Shown here: piece by piece, positions 1 to 13,030 of the stretch
How the letters are laid out: each line of letters opens with the position of its first letter
How positions within the stretch are numbered: position 1 is the stretch's first letter
Source: Hymenoscyphus infarciens
Lineage: Eukaryota; Ascomycota; Leotiomycetes; Helotiales; Helotiaceae
Reading direction: 5' to 3'
DNA length: 64,000 nucleotides
NCBI GenBank assembly: GCA_001414345.1
Contig: LLCB01000004.1
Coordinates: 372,001-436,000 of the forward strand
Made by a program: the position numbers and the translations under genes
Notes under the pieces: generated by a model
What the model saw: only the letters and a program-made list of their open reading frames with translations
Told to the model about the DNA's origin: nothing
Database searches by the model: none

Positions 1-972
1 AGGAAGTCTAGGAGAAGGAGCTGGTGGTGCTGTCACGCGATGTGTATTAAAAGGTGGAAAGACAGTATTTGCTCTCAAGGTACGTTATTCTGTCCTGATG
101 CTGGATTTAGGCTAATTTTCAAAGATCATCACGACAAACCCAGATCCCGATGTCAAGAAGCAAATCGTTCGTGAGCTAGGTTTCAACAAGGACTGTGCCA
201 ATGAGCACATTTGTAAATATTATGGTGCTTTTGTTGAACCTAGCACAGCGACGATTTCAATTGCCATGGAATTCTGTGAGGGTGGATCACTCGACAGTAT
301 CTACCGCGAAGTAAAGAAACTTGGTGGCCGAACCGGAGAAAAGGTTCTCGGAAAAGTCGCCGAGGGTGTCCTGACCGGTTTAACCTACCTCCACAGCAAG
401 AAGATTATCCACCGAGATATCAAGCCCAGCAACATTCTCCTCTGCCGAGACGGACAAGTCAAGCTTTGCGATTTCGGTGTCAGTGGAGAATTCGGTACCA
501 AGGGTGACGCCAATACCTTTATCGGAACCTCATATTACATGGCACCAGAACGGATCACGGGACAGAGCTACACCATCACTTCCGATGTATGGAGTACAGG
601 CGTCACGCTACTCGAGGTCGCCCAACATCGCTTCCCCTTCCCCGCTGATGGTACAGAGATGCAACCAAGGGCCGGGCTCATTGATCTTTTGACGTATATC
701 GTGCGACAGAATATCCCGAAGTTGAAGGATGAGCCGGAGGCGGGGATCAAGTGGAGTGAGAATTTCAAATACTTTATTGAGTGTTGGTATGTTTTGCCCC
801 TTGATCCAATATATGGAGACCAGTAGCTAACAAATGCCACAGCCTGGAGAAGAAACCCGATCGTCGTGCGTCTCCTTGGCGGATGCTCGAACATCCTTGG
901 ATGATTGAGATGCGCAGTAAACGTGTCAATATGGCACACTTCCTTGCCACCGTTTGGGGTTGGAAGGAATAA
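1..972 (+). CDS. mkk1: MAP kinase kinase of the cell wall integrity pathway (Mkk1/2 type), 3' part
   Basis: Dual-specificity kinase that would phosphorylate the Slt2/MpkA-type MAPK in the cell wall integrity cascade. The 5' end lies outside the window. Three exons read in one frame: 2-79, 125-786 and 843-969 plus stop 970-972, with introns 80-124 and 787-842. Visible kinase motifs are the glycine loop (GEGAGG) at the window start, FALK with the ATP lysine just before intron 1, HRDIKPSN near 410-433, DFG near 470-478, then GTSYYMAPE and SDVWSTG. The activation segment [12 protein letters not shown] and the C-terminal tail ending [11 protein letters not shown] are typical of fungal Mkk1/2 rather than Ste7 or Pbs2 types. 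The long single ORF that runs to 826 reads through intron 2; splicing restores [11 protein letters not shown]. Family call confident; the symbol is by orthology inference. Confidence 0.9.
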
Positions 973-2566
973 GTCACTCCTTTCACACAACGGCAAGACC
1001 AAAAAGCGAGATTCACCATTGAAGAGGCCGGATTCTTCTTGATTTTCTGGCCATGGAATTTTTTTCTCACCACCTCACATTATACCATGTGTTATATTTT
1101 TCTCCAGTTGTATGGGATCTGGCGTTTTCCTGTGGATGGGTGGACGGGATTAATGGGTGGGTGGGGGAATTTGAGATATATTGGTGTTTTTGAATGGGGG
1201 GGATCTTTTACATATGTGGGGAGTGGGGTGGGGGTGGGGGTGATAGTAAAGTATATTTGATATACGAGAGAATGGGGCTGAAGATGCATGGAAAGATTGA
1301 AAGGGAGAAGACTAGATTGAAGGATATGAAAGATGGATCAATGGGTGGAATGGATTTCAGCAGAGCGTAGGTGGGGTGGATGATGAATTTTTCAATCCCC
1401 AACTAACTACACTTTGAGTTAGGTGGCGTGTGTAGTAAGTTAGATAAGCCTTTTGAGAAAGAAATATAGGGAGCGAATGACTTTGAATCCTTGAAGATGT
1501 AATTCATGACCTGTGGCCGTGAGTTAGTTGAGAATTCAAAAATAAAAGTAAGATATTGAGGACGCCATCAAAAGTATGGAGAATACAGGGCACAGTGCGC
1601 TGTAAAGCCCTGTAAAGTGCCCTGAAGGTTGAAGGGTAATCCGAGTTCGACCTCCCTGTATATACTTAAAAGTTCAGAGCTTAGAGGCCTTCTCCTTCCC
1701 ATCCCATAGTCAGTCTGGTAACGACGCCCTCCTATCTTCTAGGGCTCACCGCTCGTAGCTAATTCGAAGCCTTTTAGGGCAGAATCCAGAGAGATTACCT
1801 ACAGGCCATATATACTTTTTTCCATCGACGTCCGTCCTCTGTAGCGATTTGATTTGATTTGATGGAATCAAGTAAGATATGATTTTTACAGACTGGAAGG
1901 AAAAAGGCTGAGTGAAATATGTGTTCTAAAGTAAAGTATGTTCTTTATGAGGGACTGACTAATTTAACTAACGCCCTTGAAATGGCAAGATTACTTTTTA
2001 TTTTAGTTAGCCCACCTACTACAAATCGCACGAATCGAGGGGTAGGTCATATATATGGATAGCTATAGACAAGCCCCAGAAATGAAGGGGGTATTTTATT
2101 AAGAAGAAATCCACAAACGACATGCTAAATAAACATGCTAGCCTAGGTAAATACCGTACAACAAAACCTGTTTCCCCCCCCCCCCAAGTTTTCCCCCTGT
2201 GCTTTCTGTCCTGGTTCTATCTATACTATACTCGTACACATTCTATGTCTTCTTTCTTCATTCTCAATCTTTTCACAAGAATGTAATCTGACTTTGCCTT
2301 TTCCCTTTTTCTCTACCCCAGAACATAGCAAGTCCTATGCAAGGAGGCAGAGGGATGCCAAGTATATAATGGTACACATTTCCTTCTCATTCTTGTTGAG
2401 AGTCAAACGCCTGTTTTTTACTCCGCGGGTTTCTCGTTTGTTTGCGTAAGAGTGCGTTATTTGTTGTACAAGGTTGGTGGTGAGCGTCCTGAGGCGAGGT
2501 GATGAGTTGGGGGTCGGAGTGAAGGGTCGTTGATGGGTATGGTGTACAAAGGAGAAGGGAAATGGT
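973..2566. other. Convergent intergenic region
   Basis: 3' flanks of the MAPKK and of the convergent GT90 gene. Purine-rich, low-complexity sequence with a run of about 13 C near 2171-2184. No supported ORF or RNA gene seen. Confidence 0.6.
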
Positions 2567-4613
2567 TCAAGCACCGGTATACCCAATGATTTCCCTGTTA
2601 TCATCCACAAGTCTTCCATATCTATTTCCAAGTCAGTTTACCATTCGAACCAAAAAAAAAGAAAAACGAGAACAAGTGAGAAAAGCTAAGGGCAACAAGG
2701 CGTAAGATGGGGGAAAGAAAAAAGGGGAAAACGTACTCCAACAACAACCTAAAAAACCAAACCTCCAAATCCTCATTCCTCAACACCCTATCCGCCCACT
2801 CCCTCCCCTGAAGCGCAAGTCTTTCAGCCTCCTTCTTCCCCGTCGCCTCCCCCGCAAACCACCTCACAGCCTCCACCCACTCCTCCCCCCTCAGACTCAA
2901 CGGAATAAAGTGAACCCAAGGCCTCAGCCAATCCTCATGCCACTCCCTAAAAACAGCCAACTTGTAGACCAAACTCCGACTCTTAAGAAATGCGTAAAAA
3001 CGTCCCGAGAATGCGTTACCGTCTACATCCAACAAGTATTTGTATTTCCACGCATCGGTTTGTTTCGCGGTTTCTTTGATGGAGAAGAATTCTTTTTGGG
3101 CCACGCAGTCGGGTTCATCGCATTGGCCGACGTAGGAGAAGAATATGTCGAAGATGGCGCTGTAGTCGGAGCGTGGGACTTGTTTTACTTGCCAGTTTTC
3201 TTGTCCTCCTTCGGGTGAGCCTCTGTTGGTTAGGATTTTGGCTTGGTCCAAGGCATTGATCTTTTGGACAACGTGTTGACGGTGTTGTCTTCTCCATCCT
3301 CCGTCTCGAGAGAATCCTCCGGTTGTTGAGCCTCGCCACCAGATTTTATCTTCTTTCGCTGTCCACGCGCGGTCTTCTGAGTCGACGTATTTTACTTTTC
3401 CCGCCCAGTACCAGGGCGAGGGGTAGAGGATGTCGTTGTAGGAGGATATTTTGGATTGGGAGAAGACGGGGAAGAGGTCGTGGACTATGTTGTAGGCGTT
3501 TGGACGGTCGAAGAATCCGAATGTTGAGCCGAAGGATGGGGACTGACAGACGTCTGAGAAGGCTGTGGTGTTGTAAACAAATCCTAATTCTCCAAGCGCA
3601 TATCCGTCCAAATTATCTGGGGCGGGTTCGTCTTCGAGGGATAATCGGGAGGGACTCGTGGCAGGACAGGACATTCGCGAATGTGTCCATGTAGGTTGAT
3701 GTGCAAAGACATTAAATCTCGTAGTCTTAATATCCTCAAATCGTGAACCATCCCCCAGATCTTTCGGTCTCGGAGACCATGAATTTCGTGGCTTTTCCAC
3801 AGCATTCGCAGCTGGCATTTTGGTATCCTTCGCATCCTTCACCAACCTCTCCAAATCATCATAAGGTACCACGACCCTAGGTTCATCATGAACATTAAAC
3901 ACCAAATCCATAGCTGGCAACCACTTAACAAACCCCTTCAGCATCCCCTTCGTCGCCTCAATCTGCCAATCCGCCGCGCCCCCCTCCCCAATCTTCCGCA
4001 CCTCCCCATTCCTTATAAGAACCCCCATTAAATTATTCCCATACCCCAATGCCTCCTGAGCCCGTTTCCGTATCGTCTGTGGTTTTAACCCCCAAAAAGG
4101 CGTGAGGGAATGGTGTATAGTATCGTATTCATCAATCATCACAACGCCTTTCTCCTTTGCAAATGCATACCATTTATCGAAATTGGGCGGCGGCGGTATC
4201 CCGTATCTCCTCCTGTATTCTGCCACTGCTTCCTCCAATGTCTTCGATTGAGCGCCCAGTTTGCGCTCGAATTCCTTCTCGTTGTCTTTGATTAACTGCC
4301 ATATTGGATGGGAGTCGCCCACCCTCGGGGGCTCGACCTTCTGCGCATCTGCGGGTTTTGCGGGCGAGGGCTTGAGGATATTCGTGACTCCGTCTGGGGA
4401 CAAAGGGGGGAAAGAGGTGCCTCGCAGGTAGAATAGGGAGACGGCGAAGAGGGAGACGATGCCGAGCAGGAGGAGGAATTGTCGTGATCGCATTCTTCGA
4501 CGTGTGAGGAGGAAGATGGTTTTTAGGGATGGCAGACGCTTCGAATCTTCATGGTCTGGGGGGATGCGATAAGAATTAGAGGGTGAGGTAAAGCTTGAGC
4601 GTTGCTGTAGCAT
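2567..4613 (-). CDS. CAP10-like glycosyltransferase (GT90 family), type II membrane protein
   Basis: Probable O-glycosyl/xylosyl transferase of the secretory pathway (CAP10/KDELC-like, GT90). Two exons: 4613-2737 and 2621-2567, with a 115-nt intron (donor GTACGT, branch ACTGAC, acceptor ATAG); about 643 aa. Splicing replaces a spurious hydrophobic tail with EYGRLVDDNREIIG, the usual C-terminus of the family, which supports the model. The N-terminus has a basic stretch followed by one membrane anchor around residues 46-64 and a Pro-rich stem, so the catalytic domain would be lumenal. Family motifs seen: SSYNDILYPSPWYW, KIWWRGSTTGG, YVGQCDEPDC, and DVDGNAFSGRFYAFLKS with the acidic DxDG segment near the nucleotide-sugar site, followed by WHEDWLRPWVHFIPLS. 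Donor sugar and acceptor cannot be read from sequence. Transcribed convergently with the MAPKK gene. Confidence 0.88.
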
Positions 4614-5764
4614 CGTATTTTGGGATTGGGATGGGATTGCGCGACCCCTGTAGGTCGATTTGGCAGGACAGGCTACGGTACCCTGGGAGAGGTTTAATTG
4701 AGGGTGACATCTAATCTTTATATATATCTCGCTGCACGAAGTTCTTCTTGAGAGTGGAAGGTTGATGTGCTGTTTGTTTTAAAGGGGTGTTTGATAGTAT
4801 CGTATCGTACGTAGACCCTGCCCTGCATTTCTAGTGCCTTGCGTGGATTGGCTACCAACTCGATTGTTTACATCTACTGCTTCGGTGAGTGAAGCGAAAG
4901 GTTCTCGGTTCTCCTTTATTTATGGTGGATATTTTCTCCTAGTCGTCATGATTTAATCGTTTTCCACTCTCCGACACATTACTACCGTTATTGTTCGAGA
5001 GGGGTAAAGAATTAGATTTTGGATTCTCACGAATTCTCTATTCTACTTGAGCAACAAGAAAGAGGAGAGGGGCTGACCTCATGGAGAACTCTCAGGGTCG
5101 ACGTCGACCCCGCGATTCGTTTTCGACGACAAAAAAGTGTGTATAGGGGAGGGCCAGACCGACCTTGAGCCCTCAAAGTCAACCTAGACCCAGGTTGAGT
5201 CGAGGTCGGGGAACAACCTTCCATTGTTTAAAAATTTCCTCCAAGTTTAACTCGTTTTCTAGTCGCCTGGCGTACAGTTGTTGTTTTCAACTTCCTTTTA
5301 ACTCCCCGAAACCTCAGTGTGGGCTTCTGGTTTGATTACCATACGGGCGAGCTATTCTATTGAAAGCCCGCTTGGGAGGACTAAGGAGTCTCACTAGAGA
5401 GGAATGCCTCGTTTTTTTTTTTTTTTTGCCTCTTCTATGAAACTTATGGGACTTCGCCCTATGATTTTAGCTTACGTTAAAAGTAAGGCTCTTAAGCTCT
5501 ACTTTACTATAAAGTCTTTATACCCTCCTATATATTCTCCGTTTCTTTTTCCTAACTACTCTTCTCGAACTATCTAACTCTATCCTCTTCCTTAACTCTT
5601 ACCTTAAAATTTCCTGAGGTGCTAATTACAATTTACCTCTTATGCTGCCATTGTTTCTTCGACACCCCTAACTCTATTACATCTTAGTCCCTAGAGACTC
5701 AAAGTCTCGAGTTCTAAAGTTTAAAGCAGAGTGCTCTCTTTTCATAGAAATTCCCCTAACTTAA
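4614..5764. other. Intergenic region grading into AT-rich DNA
   Basis: Contains the presumed promoter of the GT90 gene next to 4613. A poly-T run lies near 5411-5427, and increasing TA-rich, CA-poor sequence after about 5450 resembles partial RIP. No gene supported. Confidence 0.5.
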
Positions 5765-5965
5765 CATAAGCAGAACGTATTAATTCACATTATTGATATA
5801 ACAGGCATAGAAAGTGCCATAGTCAACGGCATACTCGCACTCATTCTTGTCATACCTTCAGCCTTGCACTCAATAGGTGAGCTCATAGGAGGGTACAGAG
5901 AATGGAAGTATCGCAGACTTGAAAGACGTCTGAAAAGGAAGTTTCATAAGAGGTTTGGACGTTGA
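5765..5965 (+). pseudogene. Exon-like relic encoding a membrane segment and basic tail
   Basis: A 66-codon open frame closed by TGA at 5963-5965. It reads as one hydrophobic helix (IVNGILALILVIPSALHSI) followed by a highly basic tail (WKYRRLERRLKRKFHKRFGR). A plausible 3' splice site lies inside it (ATATAACAG just before 5814), so it looks like the last exon of a small membrane protein. No ATG or upstream exon is visible: upstream sequence is AT-rich and decayed. Base composition is much less AT-rich than its surroundings and codons look used. Could be a surviving exon of a gene eroded by RIP, or a chance frame. I do not recognise the family. Confidence 0.35.
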
Positions 5966-7849
5966 CGATTCATTTACAGATGGGTTATATTTATTAACTC
6001 GAAGGTTGGTTATGTGTACCAGTATACCAGAACTTGAGAAATTACGAGCGAAAGAAACTTGATATACATTGTGAAGGTCATCTCACTTTTCCTGCATCAC
6101 TCTTTGAATAAGAAGAGCTATGAAAAGGAGTGTTTGGCATTCTTTGGATGAGACTGATGGTTAGCAGAACGCAGCGTTTTTATTTTCCTAGCCGGATTAG
6201 CACTCCTATCCTTTCTAAAGGTTCTCACCCGTGCCTCTCCTCACTTTTGAGGCTATCCTTCCTTATCATATCCCCTCTTTTAAGCGCTCCTAGCCTATTA
6301 TATCCTGTCCTTGGCCTTTAATACGCCTATCTCTTCTAATCCTATATAAGGCTAATTTCCTTTCCGTGCCTAGTAGAGAGAATAGGAAGGTTTATATATT
6401 ATTCTATTATATTTTAGTAGAAGTGTATAAAGTGAGTTAGTTTATAAGAGGAGTTCTAGAGAGTGTTTAGTACTATCTTCGCTTCTTTATAAGCTAACCT
6501 ACTTTACGTTTTATTTAGAGATACTCTTCTCTTTCTAGCTACTTCTATTCTATACTCTTTACTCTTCTCTCTCTTCCTAGCCTCTCTTTTTAGCTTTTCT
6601 AGCTATTTTAATCCTTCTTTTATAATTATCCTTCCTCTCTTATTATATTCTATAAGTCGAGTTATCTTATTCTATTATATTCTAATATAATAGAGTATTC
6701 TTTCTTATCTTAATACTTAGAAGCGTTTAGGCGACGAAATCTAAAACGCTAGTAGAACGTTAGTAGTGCTTTTATAGTATTTTTTAAGATATAGATAATC
6801 TATTAGTAAAGTAAAAGAGGAAAATAGAGTAGTTAATTTTTAAACGATTATATTCTCTTTTATTAATATAGTTGACTAAGAATAGTTTACTAACTAGAAT
6901 ATTATTTAAATCTTTAAAAGTCTTAGACTTTATTAATAGAAAGACTATAAAATATTACTTAATCCTTTTAGATATATTAATAGTCTAATAGTAAAGATAT
7001 TTATTACTCTTAACTTAAATATAAGTAAGTATAAACACCTTATATTAAATAGAGAGCTTAGATTAGATAACCGAGACCTCTAACTATAATCACTTCTTAA
7101 TATCGAAAGTCTCTATTATAGAATATTTTAAATTAATATCTTTAATTTAATAACTTATTTAGCTAATTTTTAATAACTTAAAAGTATAGTTATAAAACTA
7201 CTTAACTACTAAGTAAAAGTTACTAAACCTTTCTAATATAATTTTAAGATAATCTTTTAATATATCTACTATTTTAAGTAATAATATCTTTTATAATATA
7301 GTAGATATACTATCTTAAGATTCTCTAATAGCTCTAGCTATAGTATTAAATAAGTTAATATTAAAAGCTAAGATAAAGCTAATAAAAGATATATAATATA
7401 TTATCTAATAAGTAAAGAAGTATATTAAGAGAGAATATAAAGATTATCTTCTTTAGAATAACTTTTATAATAGTATAAAATATATTATACTATAGAAGAG
7501 ATATATAGAAGTATATTCAGCGGAATAATATACGTAAATACTAGGCTCTAATATAGAAGAATATAATAGTACGAAATATATACTATAGACGAAGAGGTAT
7601 ATAGAAGTGCGTTTAAGACTAAATAACGTATATAAATACTAGGCTCTAATATAGAAGAAAAGGAAAAGCTATCTCTTTTCTACTCTAGGAGTAGGCTACT
7701 ATATATAAGAGGTTTAGACTATATAAAAGGGTCTAAAACTAAATAACCTTAGCTAATATAAAAGCTTAAACCTATATAACCTTTCTAAAATAGATAATAT
7801 AAGATAATAACTACTGAAACCTTATATATAGTAGGTACTCCTAGCTATT

Positions 7850-8343
7850 TATAATAGTATGCTATTCTGGATTATTATGTAATAGCACTTATTATATAAC
7901 AGTACTATTCTAAATTGTCGGCATTTATAAAACTACCGATACCTCTAAGTAGTACCGATACTCTTAATACCTCTAGAGCTAAGATTACAAATGACCGATA
8001 CTTATATAAGCGAAGTACTAAAGGTATTAATATCTGATATTTATATATAGAAGAGATTAAGGTTTAGATATTATATATTTAGCTTTCTAAAGAATTAGAG
8101 GTTATATATTTAGCTTTTCAGCTCTTATTATTTAGTATTAGCTATATTAGACAGAGCTTAGTTATTATTATTATTAGAACTTAGAAGCTTCTAACTTTCT
8201 TATATATAGACGTTTATATTTAGTATAGTAGAGAGATAGTTATTATTTTCTTCTATATTAGTATCTAGTATCTATATACGTTATTCTACTATACGTACTC
8301 CTATATACCTCTACTATAGTTATATATATTTTATACTATTATA
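7850..8343 (+). repeat. 5' LTR of the gypsy element
   Basis: Begins TATAATAGTATGCTATTCTGG-like sequence and ends TATACTATTATA, giving 10-bp inverted termini. Closely matches 16112-16605 along its whole length with mostly C/T and G/A differences. Shares its two ends, but not its middle, with the shorter 310-350 bp solo LTRs in this window. Confidence 0.85.
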
Positions 8344-8999
8344 TAAAAACAATAACTCTTCTTTACTAATAATAGCTTTAATAATATCTCTTTTTAAACT
8401 TATTACTACTTCTTATTTAGAAGTCGATTTATACTCGATTTAGAATATTATAATAATATCCTTATATAGCTAGGTAATTAGAGACTACTTAGATAGCTAG
8501 TAATAGTAAGGTTTATTATCTATATAAATAGCTAGTAAAAATCGTATTTTAATATATATTAAGAGATTAGAATATACTAAGTATTTCTCAAGAGTCTTAA
8601 TAACTCTAGATTTAGTAAATAAGTTAACTTATAATAGTTATCTAGAAGGCTTCTAAATCTAATCCTACTCTCTCTCTCTCTAATTTAATATTTAATATAT
8701 TAGAATCTAGAGTAACCTCTAGTCTCTCTTAAGCTCCGCTTTTAAACGTAGAGTAACCTCTTAGAGAACAAAGTTAAGCCTCTACTAAAAGGTCCTTAAC
8801 TTAGTACTATACCTCTAAGAACGGTAAGAAGCCTAAGAATAATAAAGGTAAAGGCCTAGTACTTAAAAGCTAGAGAGATTAATAAGACTTCTCTAATATA
8901 GATAAGATATAAGATATAATCTAAGCTATAGAGGCTAAGGATTAAGAAAAAGAATAGAGAATTTTAGAGTAAGATAATTAGATCGTCTAATTATTAGAC

Positions 9000-9602
9000 C
9001 TAGTATAGTAAATTAGTTAATAACTACTAAATAATAACTAAAGTCTAAATCCTATCTAATCTATATAAACACCTCCTTCTACCTTTTTAAACCGCTATTA
9101 TAGGCGAGACTCTACTTCTAATATTCCTTTCTTAAAATAACCTACTTTATACTTATAACCTAAAAGTACTCTAAAAGCTCTTTAATCTATTAAAAGTAAG
9201 ATTATAGAAAAAATTAAACTTTTAAATAATAGCGTTTTACCTATATATAAGTAATAGAGAATATTAATATATAATCGACTTTATATAAACGCCGACTATT
9301 ATTAAACGTCTTTAACTTATAAAGCTCTTATTTAGAGGACGATAACGAAACTCGCTTAGAACTACTTAGAGCTCTAATATAAGTCTAATACGAGTAAGAT
9401 AGTATTTAAAGACTATAAAGAGATAATCGAGCTTCTTAATACCTACTATCTAATAGGTTATAAGAAGGAGGATACTTAGAACGCCTTTTAGTCTCTTTAG
9501 ATAGAATAGAAGAGTTATATAGAAGAAAGTTTTATAGAATTCAAAAGTCGCTTTTCAAGTATAGTAATACTCGGAGAAGTATCTAAGTAAGATAAGTTCA
9601 AC
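9000..9602 (+). pseudogene. Degenerate gypsy gag, 5' portion
   Basis: Readable once RIP-type stops are ignored: ESFIEFKSRFSSIVILGE near 9514-9575 has the look of a capsid helix of retrotransposon gag. The frame is lost at about 9600, where LTR-derived palindromic sequence begins. Gag-like sequence with a possible zinc-knuckle relic continues after 10490, to about 10700. Confidence 0.55.
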
Positions 9603-10490
9603 AAAGAGACAAATAATGCTCCGATCGACCTAATACTATGCCGATCGACAACCGAAGACTCGGGACGAGTCTTTTTAAAGGAGAGAGGATATAATAGTAT
9701 ACTATCCTAGATTATTATATAATAGCACTTATTATATAACAGTACTATTCTAAATTGTCGGCATTCGTAATCTCGGCCTTAGAGATATTAGAGGTATTAG
9801 TACTGCTTAGAGGTATTAGTAGTTTTATAAATACTGATAATTCAAGATAGTGCTATTATATAATAAGTACTATTATATAATAATCTAAGATAATATGCTA
9901 TTATATCCCCTCTTCTTTAAAAAGACTCGTTCTAAGTCTTTAGTTATTAATTAGTATAGTATTAGGTTAATTAGAGTATTATTTATCTCTTTATTATAAA
10001 GAATATAATTTATCTACTATTATAGTATATAGTAGTTAAAGTAGGATTAGTAGCTAGTAATATTATTATTTAAGAGCTAATTACTCTTTATTTACTACTA
10101 TATATTATATAATAATAGAATATAAACAAAAGAGAAGCTAATAATTAGCTAGTAGGTAGAAAGTAGTATACTACTATAGAGTTATTATATTCTTACTATT
10201 ATTATATATTATAATAGTAATTGTTAAGCGATAAATAACAATTATAAAGTAATAGCTATTATTATAAGTAGTATATTAGTAGGCGACTTTTCTCTAATTC
10301 TAACTTCTCTTCTTCTTTTCTTTTTATCTAAATAACATAAATAGTAAGAATACCTTCTAATTAGATATATCCTTATATACTAACTTATCTCCTAGAATAT
10401 ATATATATATTATATATATATATAAAAGTAAGTTCTTCTCTTCTTAATTAGACCTGATTTAGAGCTAATCCGATATAGTAAAATACCTTA
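9603..10490. repeat. Palindromic insertion made of two head-to-head 3' ends of the gypsy element
   Basis: 9603-9765 matches 16013 onward (element 3' end plus about 75 bp of LTR) on the plus strand. 9766-10490 is the reverse complement of about 15535-16111 plus some 145 bp of LTR. The polypurine tract therefore appears twice, facing itself (GGAGAGAGGA near 9685, TCCCCTCTTC near 9906). The plus arm keeps CpG-rich stretches such as CCGATCGACC, so it seems less mutated than the host element. Confidence 0.75.
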
Positions 10491-10899
10491 TCCGGTTTCT
10501 TAATAAAAACCTCACCACTCTTATATAGACTTTATACTACTTCTTAAAAAACTTCTTAAACTCTTAAGCCTCCTTCTACTAGTAAAAGATTAAAGACTTC
10601 GTCTATAAACTAACTCTCTACTAGTATAAAGTATTATAATTATAGGAAACCTAGACATATTAAGCTTAACTATCTTAATTTACCTAGTATTAATAAGATA
10701 AAGGAGGATAATTAACCTAAGAAAGAATAACTATTTAAAAAGTACTCTAACTCTAACCTAAGTTAGAAGGAAAACAAAGAGGCCTAGGTAAAAATACCTT
10801 CTTAAGCTTATATAAATATAATCTAGCTAGACTTAACCTTTCTAAGCTTATAAGAGGAAAACAATTCCTTATAAATACTACTCTTAATATATAAGAATA

Positions 10900-13030
10900 T
10901 AGTATTAAAATATAAGCTTTAGTAGATATAGAAGTAAATAGATACTTATTTCTAAATCGACTCCTAGCTCTATAATTATTAAAAGTAATAGGTTTAAAGA
11001 TCTAGAAACTACCTTATTTAGTATCTATTTATAAATATAATAATAATACTAAAAGTATAGTAAATTAGTTTATATAACTATATTTAAATATAGATAAACG
11101 TTATATTTATAACTATCTCTTTATTATCTTAGACCTTAGATAATAAGACCTAATTATTAGTAATAAGTAGTTAAACTATTTTAAAGTTCTTCTTAACCTT
11201 TTAAAGAACTAGATTACTTAGCTAGCTAAATACCTTCTAACTCTCTACTATAGTAAGGAAATTCTACTTTCTCTTTCTAGCTAGAACTAGAAACCTTTTT
11301 TAAATCACTAGTTAGATATAAACTAAAGAGAATATACTATTTAGTAATAAGAAAGACGTAAAAAGAGTAGACTTATATATATAGCTAAGTTATTACTTTT
11401 ATCTATAATAATACCTTCTAAAATTTTAATATCTAACTTTAGTTTAAAGCCTTTATAAACTACTAGTATAGCCTTAAAAGGCTAGACTCTATACTCCTTT
11501 ATCTATAAAATAAGTATAAACATAATATATTATAATATAAAATAGCCTAATTTAGAATTTTATATAATAAGCCTTTATAAGCTAGATTAGGTTATTAATA
11601 AGAGATTAGCCTCTCTCTAAGACAACGATAAGATAAGAGCTCTAATATAAGCCTAACTCTTAAAGTATTACTTATTTTATAAAGACATATTCTTAAAAGT
11701 AGCTTCTAATAAGCTTCCTTCTTATTATAAATATAATTATAAGATTACTTTAAATAAGCTACTTCCTAACTCCTTTTCGCCTCTATATTAATAGTTAAAT
11801 ATAGAGCTTAAGACTATAAAAGAGTATCTTATAAAGAACCTAGACAAAGGGTTTATTATTAATAGTAATAGCTCTTTTACCTCTCTTATACTCTTTATTA
11901 AAAAGGTTAATAATAATAAGTTATAGTTCTATATTAATTATAAAAAGCTAAATGCTTTAACTTAAAATAATCTCTACCTAATCTTTTATATTAATAAGCT
12001 TCTTTCTAAGATAAGAATAGCTAAAATCTTTACTAAATTAAATATTAAATAAGCTTTCTATTATATCTAAATAAACTCTAACTTAGAAGAGATAACTATG
12101 TTTAAAACTAGGTATAGTATATATAAATATAAGGTCCTCTCTTTTAGACTTTATAATAGCTCTACTACTTATTAACGTTATATAAATAACGTCTTAATTA
12201 ATTATCTAAATAACTTTTATATTACTTACTTAGATAATATTTTAATTTATTTAAATACTATTAAAGAATATAAAGAATAAGTTAAGAAGGTTCTAAATTA
12301 GCTTTAAGAAGTAAGACTTTAAGTAGATATTAAGAAAAGTGAATTTAGTATTACTAGAGTTAAATACTTAGGATTTATCTTAACTATAAAAGAACTTAAA
12401 GTTAATCTAGAAAAAGTAGAGCCTTTATAAAACTAGGTCTAACCTAATACTATAATAGGTATAAAGTCTTACCTAGGGTTTATAGAATTCTATAAACAAT
12501 TTATTAAAGGTTATACTAAAATTGCTAAACCCTTAACTACGATAATACGCCTTATAAAGCCGTTTCTATAAATACTTAAATATAATAAAGCCTTTAAAGC
12601 GCTAAGAACTTAGCTACTTATTATATAAACCTTATACTACTTTAACCTTAATTATAATATAAAGGTAGAAATAGACTCTTTAAAAGGAGTAATAGTAGGT
12701 ATATTCTTATAATAATATAATAGCTTTTAGTACTCTATTAGGTTCTACTTATACGTCCTAGTTAGCTATAAATCGAACTAGGAGATCTATAATAAAGAGC
12801 TATCTACTATTATAGAAGCTTTTAAGAAATAACACTTTAAACTTATATTATATTAAAAGTATATTAATATATATTTAGATTATAGATTATTAGAATACTT
12901 TATAATAACTAAGCTACTTATAGTTAAGTAAGTCTAATAGATAGAGTTTCTATTAGACTTTAACTTCTAGATCTAATTCATGTTTAAGAAGAGTAATTAA
13001 AAAGTAGATATATTAACCTAATATAAGTAA
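10900..13030 (+). pseudogene. Degenerate gypsy protease, reverse transcriptase and RNase H
   Basis: Protease relic near 10920 (VDIE where VDTGA-like is expected). Reverse transcriptase spans about 11790-12560: a DKGFIINSNSSF-like start, then FYINYKKLNALT, then KLNIK*AFY, then FGLCN-like sequence, then YLDN (from YLDD) near 12225-12242, and YLGFI-type motifs. RNase H spans about 12640-13020 (EIDSLKGVIVG, then NKELSTIIEAFKK). Each region has multiple in-frame TAG/TAA codons at expected W or Q positions. No functional protein is possible. Confidence 0.8.

Noticed and set aside
568..1002. 144-codon minus-strand frame and others overlapping the MAPKK gene
   Set aside because: Antisense shadows of a well-supported kinase exon; no family signal.
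3323..3694. Arg-rich plus-strand frames opposite the GT90 gene
   Set aside because: Antisense shadow of a GC-rich coding exon; skewed composition explains the Arg-rich translation.
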